Positions 35,564 to 44,266 of a stretch of 64,000 bases of DNA are shown piece by piece. A model generated the notes under the pieces. That model was not told the DNA's origin. It saw only the letters and a list, made by a program, of their open reading frames with translations, and ran no database searches. The stretch is taken from the NCBI GenBank assembly GCA_963847615.1, contig CAWKAN010000025.1:1-64000 (forward strand). The letters are read 5' to 3'. Origin of the DNA: Palsa-883 sp963847615. Its GTDB lineage: Bacteria > Pseudomonadota > Alphaproteobacteria > Acetobacterales > Acetobacteraceae. The position numbers and the translations under genes were made by a program. Every line of letters starts with the position of its first letter. Within the stretch, counting starts at the first letter, position 1.

Positions 35564-36769
35564 CTATTCCGCGGCGGCTGACAATTGCTGCGGCTTCGGG
35601 AAGAACGCCTCCTCCCACGGCCAGGCGCCGTCCGGCTCGTAGGTCGGCAGCCCCTGCAGCGCCCGATCGAGATACGGGCTGGTGATCGGCTTGTCCCACG
35701 GATAGATGCAGCCCTCGTAGATCTGCTTGCCCTTGCGGAAGTGCTCCGCCTGCTCCACCGTTTCGACGAACGGGGCGTTGGCATCGAAGAACTGCTCGCG
35801 CTTCATCGGCCGCGGGCCGCAACGCGACACATGGCCCCAGGCCTGGCGACCGATCATCTTCTCCAGCATCCAGACGCAGTCGATCAGCTTGCCGAGATCG
35901 ACGCCGGTCTCGATGCCCATGCCCTCCAGCATGTGCATGAAGTCCTCGGTCGGCGCCATGCCGGTGGAGCGGCCGTTGCCGCAATACGGGCAGCCGCCGA
36001 CGCCGCCGATGGTGCCCTGCAGGTGCAGCGTGTCATCGCCGTTCAGCGTCTTGATCGCGGCATAGGCCGAGGTGATCGCCATGCCGCGGCTGTTGTGCAG
36101 ATGCGCGCTGAAGGTGTTGATCGCCGGCCATTGGCGCTTCACCCGGCCGAAAATCTCCTCGACCTTCACTGGATGGCACCAGCCCATCGGGTCGCCGATG
36201 CTGACCGAGGTCACCTCGATGCCGACCGCGTCCCACAACGCGTGCTGCTTCGCCAGGAACGCCATCGTCATGTCGACGCTGAAATCGCCGACGAAGTTGG
36301 AGCCGAAGGTCGCGTTGGTGCCGATGCCGGCTTCCTTCACGCCGTCCCGCACGGCGTCGGCGATCACCTTCGGCCACGCCTCCATTTCCTGCATCTGGCT
36401 GCGGTTGGTGTTGCGGCGAATGAACACGTCGCACTGATGCACGCGCAACTGCGGCCGCTTGCTGCGCACGATGGTCAGCGGCGGCGAATATTGCTTGGCG
36501 CGCTCCAGACCTTTCGGGTTCAGCGCCAGCGCGGTGTACATCACGCCCGGCTTGGGGTGGAACTTGGTGACGATCTCGTCGATCCGGGCCATCTGCGGGG
36601 TGTATTTCGGGCTCACGAAGGAGCCGATCACGATCTGCTTCAGCCCGGTCTCCGACAGGGCATCCAGCAGTTCCACCTTCTGGCTGACCGGGATGTCCTT
36701 ATCCTCGATCTGCATGCCCTCGCGCATGCCTTCTTCGGTGTAGACGATCTTGGGATACCGTCCTGACAT
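35564..36769 (-). CDS. HMG-CoA lyase-like DRE-TIM metallolyase
   Basis: The 401-residue protein starts MSGRYPKIVYTEEGMREGMQ, where EEGMREGMQ stands at the usual D-G-x-R-(D/E)-G metal and catalytic position. It continues QIVIGSFVSPKYTPQMA near residue 47, SIGDPMGWCHPVKVEEIF near 190, the metal-binding HLHNSRGMAI near 225 and GGVGGCPYCGNGRSTG near 260, which carries the catalytic-loop Cys. It probably cleaves a 3-hydroxy-3-methylglutaryl-CoA or similar 3-hydroxyacyl-CoA produced by the neighbouring hydratase. It is first in the minus-strand operon. Confidence 0.85.
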   Translation of the reverse strand: MSGRYPKIVYTEEGMREGMQIEDKDIPVSQKVELLDALSETGLKQIVIGSFVSPKYTPQMARIDEIVTKFHPKPGVMYTALALNPKGLERAKQYSPPLTIVRSKRPQLRVHQCDVFIRRNTNRSQMQEMEAWPKVIADAVRDGVKEAGIGTNATFGSNFVGDFSVDMTMAFLAKQHALWDAVGIEVTSVSIGDPMGWCHPVKVEEIFGRVKRQWPAINTFSAHLHNSRGMAITSAYAAIKTLNGDDTLHLQGTIGGVGGCPYCGNGRSTGMAPTEDFMHMLEGMGIETGVDLGKLIDCVWMLEKMIGRQAWGHVSRCGPRPMKREQFFDANAPFVETVEQAEHFRKGKQIYEGCIYPWDKPITSPYLDRALQGLPTYEPDGAWPWEEAFFPKPQQLSAAAE

Positions 36770-37344
36770 AGGTTTCCTCCTTCAGTGTTCACCAGGCGGG
36801 TGGCGTCCAACGCTGGCTGGTAGTTGCCGTCTGACGCCGATTATCGCGACAGGTCAAGCGGCCGGGCGGCCGGGCGGCAGGGCTGACGGCGCGCCGCCCG
36901 GCAGCGGCCGAGGTTGGGTTCCGGAGCCGATCCGGCGCGCGCGAAACCACAGTGTCGGGCGTCGGCATGCAGTTGCGTCGCCGCATCGCTGTTCCTGGCG
37001 GCCCATCGGGCGTGACGACCACGCCCCGGACGCGCATGGTTGGTACTATAGCAGCATGTCCGGATGGATTCAAAGCCAGCCCCACCCAGCCAGCGATTCT
37101 CATTTTGGCCGGACGACGTTGCCTCGCCGTCATGGCCGGGCTTGACCCCGCCATGACGGAGAGAGACTGCCCGGATCAGTCAAAATGACAATTGCCGCCA
37201 CCCGGCAATGACCTGCAGCGACGCGGCGCAAGCCAGGCATGCGGCGGCGCACGAAAATCGGCGGGGCGTCCGGTTCGTTCCGCCGACGAGGCACAACGGC
37301 GCCGATCATGGCAAAGCGGAAGCGCCTGCACGGCACCACGGTGC
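36770..37344. other. Intergenic region with an extragenic palindrome
   Basis: About 575 bp without a supported gene, upstream of the lyase operon. It contains a hairpin at 37127-37159 (CCGTCATGG, 15-base loop, CCATGACGG) around GGCTTGACCCC. This resembles short repeats widespread in alphaproteobacteria. The phrase GGCTTGACCCC recurs at about 43008, next to other hairpins. Confidence 0.5.
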
Positions 37345-37710
37345 CTACCCCAGGGACACATAGGCCGCCAGCAGCACATAGGCGGTGATCGCCACCGTCC
37401 CATGCACCGCGATCAGCAGTCCGATACCGCGGCCGGATCGACGTGCCAGCGTGACGATCCCGAGCCCCGCCAGCAACGCGCCGACGGCAAGCACCGCGGC
37501 AATCGGGCCGAACGATGCGACACCGGTCAGCAACCCGCGTGGCGGGCCGCGCAGCGCCAGCAGCAATGTCCCCAACCCGGCCGCGCCCAACACACCGTGC
37601 AGCACGCCGATCATCCAGGGCGGCGCCGAGGGGCCGCGCACATGCAGCAGCGCCAGCGCGATCCCCAACACCGCGGTCGCGGACAGCAGGACAAAGGCAA
37701 GCGACAGCAT
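37345..37710 (-). CDS. Small membrane protein of unknown function
   Basis: The 121-residue protein has four hydrophobic segments: LAFVLLSATAVLGIALALL near residue 4, WMIGVLHGVLGAAGLGTLLL near 33, FGPIAAVLAVGALLAGLGIV near 67 and GLLIAVHGTVAITAYVLLA near 97. Two histidines sit within helices (LHG and VHG), which could be haem ligands, but this is speculative. It is transcribed away from the nitroreductase gene, with about 170 bp between them. I cannot place it in a family. Confidence 0.65.
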   Translation of the reverse strand: MLSLAFVLLSATAVLGIALALLHVRGPSAPPWMIGVLHGVLGAAGLGTLLLALRGPPRGLLTGVASFGPIAAVLAVGALLAGLGIVTLARRSGRGIGLLIAVHGTVAITAYVLLAAYVSLG

Positions 37711-37883
37711 GCGGCCCTCCGGCGCGATCGGCTCGCGCGGTCATGGCACGAAGCGGGCTCGCCGATATAGCCCCGCCCGGGCCTGAGAATGCCCCCGGCC
37801 CCGAGGCGGTGGCAGCCGTTGCCGGATCGCCCGGTCTGGGCGATCATGCCGCCCATCCCGACAACGCACCCCCGGAGAGACGC

Positions 37884-38747
37884 GTGTCCCTAGCGCAGAG
37901 CCCTGTCGAGCGTCCCGCTGACGCCACCCCGCCATCCGCCGAAACGCTGTTGTGGCAGCGCACCCGCGAAGGCGTCGCCTTGCCGCCCGCGCAGTGGAAC
38001 GACACGCTGGCCAGCATCATCAACCATCGCTCCGTGCGGGCGTTTCTGCCCGCGCCGCTGCCGGCGGGAACGCTGGAACTGCTGGTCGCCGCGGCGCAGT
38101 CCGCCTCCACCTCGTCGAACCTGCAACTGTGGAGCGTGGTTGCGGTCGAGGACACGGCGCGCAAGGCGCGGCTGTCGGAGCTGGCCGGGCAGCAGAAGTT
38201 CATCCGCGACGCGCCGCTGCTGCTGGTCTGGCTGTGCGACCACGCGCGGCTGGCCGCGATCGCGGCCGAGCGGCAGATGCCGGTCGAGGGTCTTCATTAC
38301 CTGGAAGAATTCATCGTCGGCATCGTCAACGCCGCGCTGGCCGCGCAGAGTGCCGCGATCGCCGCGGAATCCCTCGGCCTCGGCTGCGTCTATGTCGGCG
38401 CCATGCGCAACCAGCCGGAGCAGGTGGCGGCGGAGCTCGGCCTGCCGCCACAGGTGTTCGCGGTGTTCGGCATGTCGGTCGGCCAGCCGGACCTGGCCGG
38501 CGAGACCGGGGTGAAGCCGCGCCTGCCGCGCCCGGTGGTGCTGCACCGCGAGCAATACAGCCGCGCGAGCCAGGCGGCCGACATCGCGCGCTACAACGCC
38601 ACGGCGCGCGACTTCCAGCGCGAGCAGGGCATGCGCGAGCAGGACTGGACGCAGCAATCGATCGACCGCGTCAAGGACGTTGCCGCGCTGCGCGGGCGCG
38701 AGCGGATGCGCGCGGCGCTGCGCACCCTCGGCTTCGAGCTGCGCTGA
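37884..38747 (+). CDS. Nitroreductase family NAD(P)H-dependent FMN oxidoreductase
   Basis: The 287-residue protein has the FMN-binding start SIINHRSVRAFLPAPLPAGTLE near residue 48, SASTSSNLQLWSVVAVED near 75 and IRDAPLLLVWLCDHARLA near 112. It also has FIVGIVNAALAAQSAAIAAESLGLGCVYVGAMRN, seen here in pieces near 152. It resembles NfsA/FRP-type flavin or nitro reductases. GGAGAGACGC precedes a GTG start at 37884; a longer upstream frame looks non-coding. Confidence 0.87.
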   Translation: MSLAQSPVERPADATPPSAETLLWQRTREGVALPPAQWNDTLASIINHRSVRAFLPAPLPAGTLELLVAAAQSASTSSNLQLWSVVAVEDTARKARLSELAGQQKFIRDAPLLLVWLCDHARLAAIAAERQMPVEGLHYLEEFIVGIVNAALAAQSAAIAAESLGLGCVYVGAMRNQPEQVAAELGLPPQVFAVFGMSVGQPDLAGETGVKPRLPRPVVLHREQYSRASQAADIARYNATARDFQREQGMREQDWTQQSIDRVKDVAALRGRERMRAALRTLGFELR

Positions 38748-38995
38748 GCGGATCGGCCGGTGCCGACGGGGCGACCGGATTTGGTCCGCCCCGCGGGCTT
38801 GCCCGGGCGACCCCGGCGCCTTGTTCGGCGATCCCGGCACAGCAACAAAGCAAGTCAAGCAAGCGGACACGGCGTTGCCCGGAGGGTCCGCCGAGTTTCG
38901 CAGGGAAGTCTTTATCGGCGCTTCGCGCCGAGGACAGCTGTGCCGCCAAAAAATCCTGCATGCAGCGCTAACCTGGACTTCGCCGACGCGCAGGG

Positions 38996-39071
38996 GTGGC
39001 GGCGCGAAGATCGTTTGGCAGGACAGTGCCCTTTGCCATCATTCCGCGACAGTGGGAGAAATCCGGCCTAG
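38996..39071. repeat. CTAG-ended element, family A, right half
   Basis: This segment (GGCGGCGCGAAGATCG ... CGACAGTGGGAGAAATCC ... CTAG) matches the right half of the complete family A element at 46662-46827. The left half is missing. Its terminal CTAG (39068-39071) is shared with the adjacent family B element. Confidence 0.7.
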
Positions 39072-39174
39072 CGCGGAATGGCTTCTGACAGGCGAAGTCA
39101 TTCCACTCTGGTTTTTTGTTTTGTCGCGTGATTCACGCTTCACGGCAATTCCGCCTGAAGCGATCACGCTCTAG
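39068..39174. repeat. CTAG-bounded element, family B, copy 1
   Basis: The 107-bp segment starts CTAGCGCGGAATGGCTTC, carries a T-rich GGTTTTTTGTTTTG core and ends CAGCGATC-like sequence then CTAG. The ends are imperfect inverted repeats (GCTTC..GGCG in both). A second copy is at 43247-43353. The right CTAG contains the TAG stop of the DsbA-like gene (complement of 39171-39173). Confidence 0.75.
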
Positions 39175-39950
39175 CGCGCCGCGCGCGCCGAGGCGATGGC
39201 CTTCTGCAGATCCGCCAGTTCGGCCGCGCCCGGGATCAGCGCATCGCCGATCACCAGCGCCGGCGTGCCGTCGATGCCCAGCGCGCTGGCCAGCCGCAGA
39301 TTGGTGCTGAGCCGCGCCTCGATCGCCGGGTCGTCCATGTCATGCGCCAACCGTGCATCGTCCAGGCCGAGCTTGCGCGCGCTCGCCAGGATGTCGGCCT
39401 TGGTATACTCCGGCGGCGCCTGCATCAGCGCGCTGCGCAGTTTCTCGTAGCCGTTCTGCCGCTGCGCCGCGAGCAGCGCGTGCGCGGCCAGCACGCTGGC
39501 CGGCCCCAGGATCGGCAGGTCCTTGTAGACCAGGCGCACGTCGTGGTCCTGCACCAGCAGCCGATCCATCATCGGCTCCATCTTGCGACAGTACGGGCAG
39601 CGCGTGTCGTAGAACTCGACGATGGTCACGCTGCCCTTCGGGTTGCCGGCGACCGGGTCCGCGGCCGTCACCAGCGCCGCGCGGTGCGCCGCGATGCTGG
39701 CCCGGGACGCCTCGGTCTCGCGGCGCATGTCGTCGTTCTGCATCGCCGCGACCGCGTCGCGCAGGATCGACGGGTCCTGCGTCAGCGCCTCGTGCAGGAT
39801 GCGGACGATTTCCGCCCGCTGCGCCGGGGTGAATTGCTCGGCCGCCGCGGCGCCGCCGGGCAACGGGCAGGCCAACAGCAGCGCCGCCGCCAGGGCGCGG
39901 GCGGTGCGGCGCAGCGCTGCCAGGCGATCTTGGGTTCGGGGATCGGCCAT
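39171..39950 (-). CDS. DsbA/Com1-family periplasmic thiol-disulfide oxidoreductase
   Basis: The 259-residue protein has a signal peptide (ALAAALLLACPLPGGAAAAEQ) and a helical segment near residues 40-95. The thioredoxin fold has IVEFYDTRCPYCRKMEP near residue 110 (CPYC active site) and the cis-Pro turn GIDGTPALVIG near 228. It probably introduces or shuffles disulfides in exported proteins. Its TAG stop lies inside the terminal CTAG of a repeat element, so the element forms the immediate 3' end of the gene. Confidence 0.9.
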   Translation of the reverse strand: MADPRTQDRLAALRRTARALAAALLLACPLPGGAAAAEQFTPAQRAEIVRILHEALTQDPSILRDAVAAMQNDDMRRETEASRASIAAHRAALVTAADPVAGNPKGSVTIVEFYDTRCPYCRKMEPMMDRLLVQDHDVRLVYKDLPILGPASVLAAHALLAAQRQNGYEKLRSALMQAPPEYTKADILASARKLGLDDARLAHDMDDPAIEARLSTNLRLASALGIDGTPALVIGDALIPGAAELADLQKAIASARAAR

Positions 39951-40127
39951 TTCGGATCTCTTTCACGCCAAGGCGTTGCTGCTGTTGCCGGTGCTGGCGA
40001 AGCCGTCTATGGCACCTGCCGGCACAAGACAAGAATAGTGCGGACCGGCCTGCGAGCCAGGCGGCCCGCCCAGGACAGGGGATCGGCGAAGGTGCGGAGG
40101 CGGCGGGCGACGGCGGCGCAGATCGGC

Positions 40128-41717
40128 ATGCGCGACAGTGTAACGCGGCTTCCCCCCACCCGTCTTGCATCCGCGGGTCTTCCATCCGCGCGGCTTCCGA
40201 TCTCGCGTCTGTGGCCCACCCGTCTTTGGCCAGCCGGCCTGTTGCCCACCTGCCGGCGCGCCGCTCGTCCGCCGTGCTGGCGTCTGCCGTCCCCCCGCCT
40301 GCTGTCCCGCTCCGTGCTTTCCGCCGCGCTGCTGCTGTCCGGCTGCGGTTCGCTCTCCAGCGCTCGCAACAGCGTGTTCGGTCCGCCCAGCCCCGCCGTT
40401 GGCCAGCTTGGCCACGTGGCGGGCTTCCTCGGCGGCGTGACCGCGGATGAGCCGCGTGCCGCGCTGATCGCGCGGGACGTCCTGTCGCAGGGCGGCGATG
40501 CGGCCGATGCCGCGGTTGCGCTCGGCTTCGCGCTGTCGGTCACCCTGCCCTCGCGCGCCGGGCTGGGCGGCGGCGGCGGGTGCATGGCCTTCGCCGCCGG
40601 CGCCAAGTCGGCGAACGGCGGCGTACCCGAAGCGGTGCTGTTCACCCCGATCGCCTCCTCCGGCGGGGCCAACGCCGATCGGCCCGCCGCGGTCCCGATG
40701 ACGGCGCGCGGGCTCTACCTGCTGCACGCGCGCTACGGCCGCCTGCCGTTCGAGACGCTGGTCGCACCCGCCGAGCAGCTCGCGCGCTTCGGCACCCCGG
40801 TCTCGCAGGCCCTGGCGCAGGACCTCGCCGCGGTCGGCGGCCCGCTGCTGGCCGATCCTTCCGCCGCCGCCATATTCGGCCATGGCGGCGTGCCGCTGAC
40901 CGAGGGCCAGCAACTGCTGCAGCCGGCCCTCGCCGCGACACTGGCGCAGATTCGCACCGTCGGCGTCGGCGATTTCTATCAGGGTGCCCTGGCGCGCCGC
41001 GTTGCCGACGGCAGCGCCGCCGCCGGCGGGCCGCTGACCCTGGCCGAGCTGCGCGACGCCTTGCCGCAGCTGGCGACGCCGCTCTCGCTCCCCTATGGCG
41101 ACGACAAGCTGGCCTTGCTGCCGCCGCCGGCCGATGGCGGCCTGGCCGCCGCCGCGGCGTTCCAGGTGCTGGCGCACAATCCGACCGCGCTGGCCGCCGC
41201 CCAGGCGCGGGCCGAGGCGGTGGTCGGGCGCTGGCGTGCCAGCGGCGGGAACCCCACGGCGTTGTTCGGCGCCGATCTGCCCATCGCCACCCTGCCGCCG
41301 CTGCCCGCCTCGACGTCGTTCATCACGGTGGACCGCGCCGGCAACGCGGTCGCCTGCGCGCTGACGATGGACAACCTGTTCGGCACCGGGCGGGTATTGC
41401 CGGTGAGCGGGCTGCTGCTGGCCGCCTCGCCCGCCGCCGTGCCGCCGCCGCTGCTGGCCGCGGCGATCGCGTGGAATGAGCCGACGCACGCCTTCCGCGC
41501 CGCGGTCGCCGGGTCCGGCCAGGCGGCCGCCGGAACCGCGGTGGCGGTGGCGCTGTTCAACACGTTGCGCACCGGCCAGGCGATGCCGGTGACGGTACCC
41601 GATCCCGGCCGGGCCAATGTCGGCGCCTGCAGCCGCTATTTGCCCGACGGCGAGGCAAGCTGCCGTTGGGCCGCCGATCCGCGCGGCGCGGGGATGGCCG
41701 TCGGCAGCAGCAACTGA
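40128..41717 (+). CDS. Gamma-glutamyltransferase-like lipoprotein
   Basis: The frame opens at the ATG 40128, but the first 50 residues are a repetitive Leu/Pro/Arg stretch. A lipobox SAALLLSGCGS near residue 70 marks the likely mature lipid-anchored Cys. The GGT family pattern follows: LSQGGDAADAAVALGFALSV, then SRAGLGGGGGCMAF and PMTARGLYLLHARYGRLP. The C-terminal subunit start reads PASTSFITVDRAGNAVA. Where E. coli GGT has the TTH nucleophile segment, this protein reads STS, so Ser may replace Thr. The length is near 460 after the lipobox, shorter than classical GGTs. It overlaps the aminotransferase gene by one base. Confidence 0.78.
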   Translation: MRDSVTRLPPTRLASAGLPSARLPISRLWPTRLWPAGLLPTCRRAARPPCWRLPSPRLLSRSVLSAALLLSGCGSLSSARNSVFGPPSPAVGQLGHVAGFLGGVTADEPRAALIARDVLSQGGDAADAAVALGFALSVTLPSRAGLGGGGGCMAFAAGAKSANGGVPEAVLFTPIASSGGANADRPAAVPMTARGLYLLHARYGRLPFETLVAPAEQLARFGTPVSQALAQDLAAVGGPLLADPSAAAIFGHGGVPLTEGQQLLQPALAATLAQIRTVGVGDFYQGALARRVADGSAAAGGPLTLAELRDALPQLATPLSLPYGDDKLALLPPPADGGLAAAAAFQVLAHNPTALAAAQARAEAVVGRWRASGGNPTALFGADLPIATLPPLPASTSFITVDRAGNAVACALTMDNLFGTGRVLPVSGLLLAASPAAVPPPLLAAAIAWNEPTHAFRAAVAGSGQAAAGTAVAVALFNTLRTGQAMPVTVPDPGRANVGACSRYLPDGEASCRWAADPRGAGMAVGSSN

Positions 41718-42877
41718 TGGCGCTGAAGGTCGGCAGGGGGGCCGCGGCGCCGCCCTTCCTGGTGATGGACGTGATCGCCGCCGCCAACGCCCGCGCCGCC
41801 GCGCTGGCGCCCGGCGCGCCGCAGGTGATCCGCATGGAGGTCGGCCAACCCGGCACCGGCGCGCCCGCCGGTGCGCGGGCGGCAGCGGCGGCGGCGCTGC
41901 GATCGGGCGACCCGCTGGGCTACACCGAGGCGTTCGGCCGCCGGTCCCTGCGCGAGCGAATCGCCGCGCATTACCGCGATTGGTACGGGCTGGACGTGCC
42001 GGCGGAACGGGTGGCGGTGACCGTGGGGGCGTCGGGGGCGTTTCCGTTGGCCTTCCTCGCCGCCTTCGACCCCGGCGACCGCGTGGCGCTGGCCGCGCCG
42101 TTCTACCCGCCCTACGTGAACATCCTGACCGCGCTCGGCATGCAGCCGGTGGTGCTGGAGGCCGGGCCGGAGACGCGGTTCCAGCCCAGCGTGGCGATGC
42201 TGGAGCGGCTCGATCCGCCGCCGGATGGGCTGATCGTGGCCAGCCCGTGCAACCCGGCGGGCACGATGCTGCACCCCGCGGAGCTGGCGGCCATCGCCAC
42301 ATGGTGCGACGGCGCGGGGGTGCGGCTGGTCAGCGACGAGATCTACCACGGGCTGCACTACGACAGCCCGATCACCACCGCCGCCGCCCGCAGCCCGCAT
42401 GCCATCGTGGTGAACAGCTTCTCCAAGTATTTCGCTTTGACCGGCTGGCGGATCGGCTGGATGGTCCTGCCGGACGAGCTGGTGCGGCCGGTGGAGCGCC
42501 TGGCGCAGAACCTGTTCATCAGCGCCCCGCACATCGCGCAGATCGTTGCCGAGGCGGCGTTCGACTGCCACGACGAACTGGCCGCGAATGTCGCCCGCTA
42601 CCGGCGCTCCCGCGATCATCTGCTGCGCACGCTGCCGGACGCCGGCTTCACCCGGTTGTCGCCAGCCGAGGGGGCGTTCTACCTGTTCGCCGACATTGCC
42701 GCCCGCTCGAACGACAGCGTGGCGTTCTGCGCGCGCATGCTGGCGGAGGCGGGGATTGCGGCGACGCCCGGCGTGGACTTCGACCGCACGCGGGGCGGCC
42801 GATTCCTGCGCTTTTCCTACTGCGGCCCGGAGGCCGACATGCGCGAGGCGGCGGCGCGGCTGCAGCTGTGGCGATAG
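41717..42877 (+). CDS. Class I/II PLP-dependent aminotransferase
   Basis: The 386-residue protein has AVTVGASGAFPLAFLAAFDPGD near residue 98, ASPCNPAGTMLHPAEL near 175 and VSDEIYHGLHY near 205. The PLP-lysine segment NSFSKYFALTGWRIGW lies near 235 (Lys in SFSK) and FLRFSYCGPEADM closes the domain, all typical of fold-type I aspartate/aromatic aminotransferases. ATG and the upstream TGA overlap (TGATG), so it is translated with the GGT-like gene. The pair suggests handling of glutamyl or amino-acid substrates. Confidence 0.9.
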   Translation: MALKVGRGAAAPPFLVMDVIAAANARAAALAPGAPQVIRMEVGQPGTGAPAGARAAAAAALRSGDPLGYTEAFGRRSLRERIAAHYRDWYGLDVPAERVAVTVGASGAFPLAFLAAFDPGDRVALAAPFYPPYVNILTALGMQPVVLEAGPETRFQPSVAMLERLDPPPDGLIVASPCNPAGTMLHPAELAAIATWCDGAGVRLVSDEIYHGLHYDSPITTAAARSPHAIVVNSFSKYFALTGWRIGWMVLPDELVRPVERLAQNLFISAPHIAQIVAEAAFDCHDELAANVARYRRSRDHLLRTLPDAGFTRLSPAEGAFYLFADIAARSNDSVAFCARMLAEAGIAATPGVDFDRTRGGRFLRFSYCGPEADMREAAARLQLWR

Positions 42878-43014
42878 CGCGGCCGGTCGGCCGATCGCAG
42901 CGTGCCTCGCGCCCCGTTGCGGCATTCCGGCACCGAACCGCGCACGTCCGTTGGCGCAACGACGCTTCCCGTTTCGGCCGGACGCCGTTGCCGGTCCGTC
43001 ACAGTCTGGCTTGA

Positions 43015-43064
43015 CCCCGGCCTTCGCCGGGGCAGGCCCCGGCCTTCGCCGAGGCAGGCCCCGG
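43015..43064. repeat. Tandem GC hairpins
   Basis: CCCCGGCCTTCGCCGGGG is followed by CCCCGGCCTTCGCCGAGG and CCCCGG, giving two consecutive UUCG-type stems. The CCCCGGCCTTCGCCGGGG module also occurs inside the nested-hairpin element at 33681. The surrounding 470 bp between the aminotransferase and the PDZ gene hold no supported gene. Confidence 0.65.
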
Positions 43065-43246
43065 CCATCCGCGCCCCGCCGGCGAGGGACAGGCGGCCGG
43101 GTGGCTCCCGGAACGACTGCCCGCGGACAGCGGCCCGGAAATGACGGGGTGGATGGCCCGGATCAGCCGGCATGCGACACGCCGAGGCCGATCCAACGGC
43201 CTGACCCACGCCGCTCCACCCGATCGGATCATGCGTGTCGTTGCCG

Positions 43247-43353
43247 CTGGAGCGGGATGGCTTCCGATCGGCGAAGTCATCCCACTCTGGCTTTTTGTTG
43301 CGTCGCGCAATTCACGCTTCACGGCGATTCCGCCTGCAGCGATCACGCGCTAG
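43247..43353. repeat. CTAG-bounded element, family B, copy 2
   Basis: It is closely similar to 39068-39174 along its whole length (GGATGGCTTCCGATCGGCG, then CCCACTCTGGCTTTTTGTTG and TTCACGCTTCACGGCGATTC). The left end has CTGG where copy 1 has CTAG. The right end is CTAG and holds the TAG stop of the PDZ-protein gene. Confidence 0.75.
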
Positions 43354-43844
43354 AATTGCAGAACGAACAGTCGCTCCTCGCCATTTCGCCAGACCTGAAC
43401 CAACGCGATGTCGTGCGCTCTGACCGAGGCAAGACGGGCCTTGATGCCCGCTTCCGTGTTGACCGACCCACCGGCGAAGGCCAGCAGCACATCGCCGGCG
43501 CGGATGCCGGCCAGGGACGCGGCACCGCCTTGTTCCACGTCGATCACCAACAGCCCTTTCGCAGCGGCCATATGCAATCGTTCCGCCATCGCGGGGGACA
43601 CCGTCGTGAGACGAATGCCAAACGCATGGCGCTGGGTCGGGGCCGCGTCCGCCGGGCCGGTCGCCAGCGGCTGCTCGAACACCGGGGTCCTGCCGTCGGT
43701 CGGGGCTGGAGCGGCGCACGCGCTGAGCAGGCCCAGCGCGCCAAGCCAGCCTGCGGCGCGGCGGCGCCGATGCCTGGCAACCGCCGCTTGCCGATCGTCG
43801 GGGCGGTTCGTCGCGGGGCCTGGCGCGGTCGCGCAATGCCTCAT
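43350..43844 (-). CDS. PDZ-domain lipoprotein
   Basis: The 164-residue protein has a basic N-terminus, a short hydrophobic stretch and the lipobox GLLSACAAP (Cys near residue 43), predicting lipid anchoring. A single PDZ domain follows: FGIRLTTVSPAMAERL near 75, then GLLVIDVEQGGAASLAGIRAGDVLLAFAGG, seen here in two pieces. There is no protease domain. Such free-standing PDZ lipoproteins may act as adaptors in envelope quality control. The stop codon is inside a CTAG repeat end. Confidence 0.8.
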   Translation of the reverse strand: MRHCATAPGPATNRPDDRQAAVARHRRRRAAGWLGALGLLSACAAPAPTDGRTPVFEQPLATGPADAAPTQRHAFGIRLTTVSPAMAERLHMAAAKGLLVIDVEQGGAASLAGIRAGDVLLAFAGGSVNTEAGIKARLASVRAHDIALVQVWRNGEERLFVLQF

Positions 43845-43882
43845 GGCGACAGGCCCCTGGCGCAGCAAGCCGGCGAGCGGCG

Positions 43883-44266
43883 CTACACGCTCTCCTTCAG
43901 TTCCTTGGCTGGCCGGAAGGCGATCTTCTTGCTGGCCTTGATCTTGATGGCCTCGCCGGTCGCCGGGTTTCGGCCCATCCGCGCCGCCCGCTTGCGCACC
44001 TGGAGGATGCCCAGGCCGGTCAGGCGGATTTTGGCCCCCTTCTTGAGGTGCCCGGTGGTGCGGGCCACGAGATCGCCCAGCACGGCCTCGGCCTGCCCCT
44101 TGCCGAGGCCATGGCTTGCCGCCAATTCGGCGGCGAGATGTTTGAGCGTCACCGTCGCCTGGGTCGCGGCCTTCGCCGCGGCTGGCTTTTTCGCCGGGGC
44201 CGCGGCTTTCTTGGCCGGGGCTGCGGCTTGCTTCGCTGGTGCGGCGGTCTTTTTCGCTGGTGGCAT
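43883..44266 (-). CDS. HU-family DNA-binding protein with PAKK-repeat N-terminal tail
   Basis: The 127-residue protein has an N-terminal tail of about 35 residues built of AAPAKK repeats, like a histone H1 tail. The HU/IHF domain follows: LKHLAAELAASHGLGKGQAE, LKKGAKIRLTGLGILQVRKR and the DNA-arm segment RMGRNPATGEAIKIKASKK. It should bend and compact DNA; the basic tail adds non-specific binding. GAGGAGAACG precedes the ATG. Confidence 0.9.
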   Translation of the reverse strand: MPPAKKTAAPAKQAAAPAKKAAAPAKKPAAAKAATQATVTLKHLAAELAASHGLGKGQAEAVLGDLVARTTGHLKKGAKIRLTGLGILQVRKRAARMGRNPATGEAIKIKASKKIAFRPAKELKESV

